From CAKSQF01 sp964569225 (GTDB lineage Bacteria; Bacillota; Clostridia; Oscillospirales; CAG-272), in NCBI GenBank assembly GCA_964569225.1, contig CAZMTU010000051.1, positions 1-15,663 of the forward strand: a DNA stretch of 15,663 nucleotides, given 5' to 3'. The notes under the pieces are model-generated. The model searched no databases. It was not told the origin of the DNA and worked only from the letters and a program-made list of their open reading frames with translations. Shown piece after piece: positions 14,551 through 15,663 of this stretch. Every line of letters begins with the position of its first letter. The first letter of the stretch is position 1. A program made the position numbers and the translations under genes.

Positions 14551-15663
14551 TGTACTCCAATATTGGAAAATTACTCAAAATTATTGAAGAAAACAAGCAT
14601 TCTTATGATATAGAGAAAATCAAAAAGGCGTATGCGTTTGCGGAAACATTGCATGACGGTCAATTCCGTGCCAGCGGGGAGCCTTATATTATGCACCCGG
14701 TGGCTGTGGCGGAGATAGTCGCTCAACTCGGACTGGATACAGATTCAATCTGTGCAGCGCTGCTTCATGATACCGTAGAGGATTGCGGCAGCAAGGTGAG
14801 TTTGGAGGTAATTGCCCAACAGTTTAGCAGTGAGGTAGCAATGCTGGTGGATGGGCTGACCAAATTAGTGCATATCCCCTTCGAGGACAAAGAAGAGGAG
14901 CACATGGAGAACCTGCGAAAAATGTTTTTGGCCATGTCCAAGGATGTGCGGGTAATTTTCATCAAGCTGTGCGATCGGCTGCATAATATGCGCACTCTGT
15001 CCGCCAAGCGGGATGAAAAACGGCGGACTACAGCGCTGGAAACCATGCAGGTGTACGCACCGCTGGCGCATCGGCTGGGTATGCAGCGAATTAAGCAGGA
15101 ACTGGAAAATTTGGCGCTTTCTTATCTTGATCCGATCGGTTATGCTGAGGTGAAGGGTGATATTGAGATAAAATACGGTGAAAACCGGGATTTTATTAAT
15201 CATATTAAGCAGGAAATTTCTAAAAAATTAATTGAAAACGGCTTTAATTTTCAGCTTGACGGGCGGGTAAAAAGCGTTTACTCTATTTACCGCAAGATGT
15301 TTACACAGAATAAGTCGCTGGACGAAATATACGACTTTTATGCCGTACGCATCATTACTCAAACCGAACTGGAGTGCTACACTGTACTGGGGATTATACA
15401 CGATACTTTTAAGTCGATACCCGGACGCTTTAAAGATTACATTTCAACTCCCAAGCCTAATATGTATCAGTCGCTGCATACCACAGTAATTGGCAAAGAA
15501 GGAATTCCCTTTGAGGTGCAGATCCGGACACAAAAGATGCATGAAATCGCTGAATTCGGAATTGCCGCGCATTGGAAATATAAATCGGGAGAGAAAAACA
15601 ACAGCTCTGATATCGATCGGAAATTGGAATGGGTAGCCAAGCTGGTGGAATCGGAGGATGACA
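14550..15663 (+). CDS. rel: Bifunctional (p)ppGpp synthetase/hydrolase Rel, 3' end cut by window
   Basis: N-terminal 371 residues of a long RSH-type alarmone enzyme, which makes (p)ppGpp from ATP plus GTP/GDP and hydrolyses it. The hydrolase HD domain is intact: His49 in YIMHPVAVAEI, His73-Asp74 in LLHDTVED, and KLCDRLHNMRTL (139-150). The synthetase domain (from about 235) has GRVKSVYSIYRKM, YDFYAVRI with Asp262, PGRFKDYISTPKPNMYQSLH and FEVQIRT with Glu322. The RFKD loop (293-296) marks a bifunctional Rel rather than E. coli RelA, which has EFDD there. The TGS, helical, zinc-finger and ACT regions expected at the C terminus lie beyond the window. The start ATG shares its A with the recJ TAA stop (TAATG), with AAAGGAGG upstream, so translation is coupled to recJ. 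In Bacillus apt sits between recJ and rel; it is absent here. Confidence 0.96.
   Translation, partial: MYSNIGKLLKIIEENKHSYDIEKIKKAYAFAETLHDGQFRASGEPYIMHPVAVAEIVAQLGLDTDSICAALLHDTVEDCGSKVSLEVIAQQFSSEVAMLVDGLTKLVHIPFEDKEEEHMENLRKMFLAMSKDVRVIFIKLCDRLHNMRTLSAKRDEKRRTTALETMQVYAPLAHRLGMQRIKQELENLALSYLDPIGYAEVKGDIEIKYGENRDFINHIKQEISKKLIENGFNFQLDGRVKSVYSIYRKMFTQNKSLDEIYDFYAVRIITQTELECYTVLGIIHDTFKSIPGRFKDYISTPKPNMYQSLHTTVIGKEGIPFEVQIRTQKMHEIAEFGIAAHWKYKSGEKNNSSDIDRKLEWVAKLVESEDD

Overview
The window is a gene-dense stretch of a Bacillota chromosome. Gene content and order (diadenylate cyclase cdaA-cdaR, recJ next to a bifunctional rel, UPF0237/UPF0210 pair, COG2509 flavoprotein, YtqA-type radical SAM protein), strong AGGAGG-type ribosome binding sites, consensus sigma-A promoters and intermediate base composition point to an anaerobic member of the Clostridia. 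An Oscillospirales-like organism is my guess, but the sequence does not prove the family. There are ten protein genes, two of them cut by the window edges. I see no tRNA, rRNA, CRISPR array, prophage or insertion sequence.

Layout. Positions 1-1939 (minus strand) hold two overlapping genes for CNNM/CorC-type (hemolysin C family) membrane proteins, probably divalent-cation exporters. They are driven by a textbook promoter at 2095-2123, followed by a roughly 150-nt leader with hairpins and two GTATAC palindromes at the start site. Reading the other way, 2228-3995 holds a promoter and the two-gene ACT-domain (UPF0237) / UPF0210 operon, closed by a strong terminator at 4033-4070. Positions 4306-8122 hold a large CotH-kinase surface lipoprotein and a TIGR01212 radical SAM protein, probably one transcript. 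From a consensus promoter at 8240-8268 to the right edge runs a colinear series: cdaA, cdaR, a COG2509 FAD oxidoreductase, recJ and rel (cut).

How the genes work together. The right-hand block places c-di-AMP synthesis (CdaA and its regulator CdaR) on the same strand as (p)ppGpp metabolism (Rel) and DNA repair (RecJ), with very tight gene junctions. The usual partners glmM (after cdaR) and apt (between recJ and rel) are absent at these positions. The left block is probably metal homeostasis at the membrane. The ACT/UPF0210 pair is widely conserved but of unknown role. No previously undescribed multi-gene defence or mobile system is visible. The least explained parts are the control region of the CNNM operon, the ACT/UPF0210 leader and the flavoprotein inserted behind cdaR.
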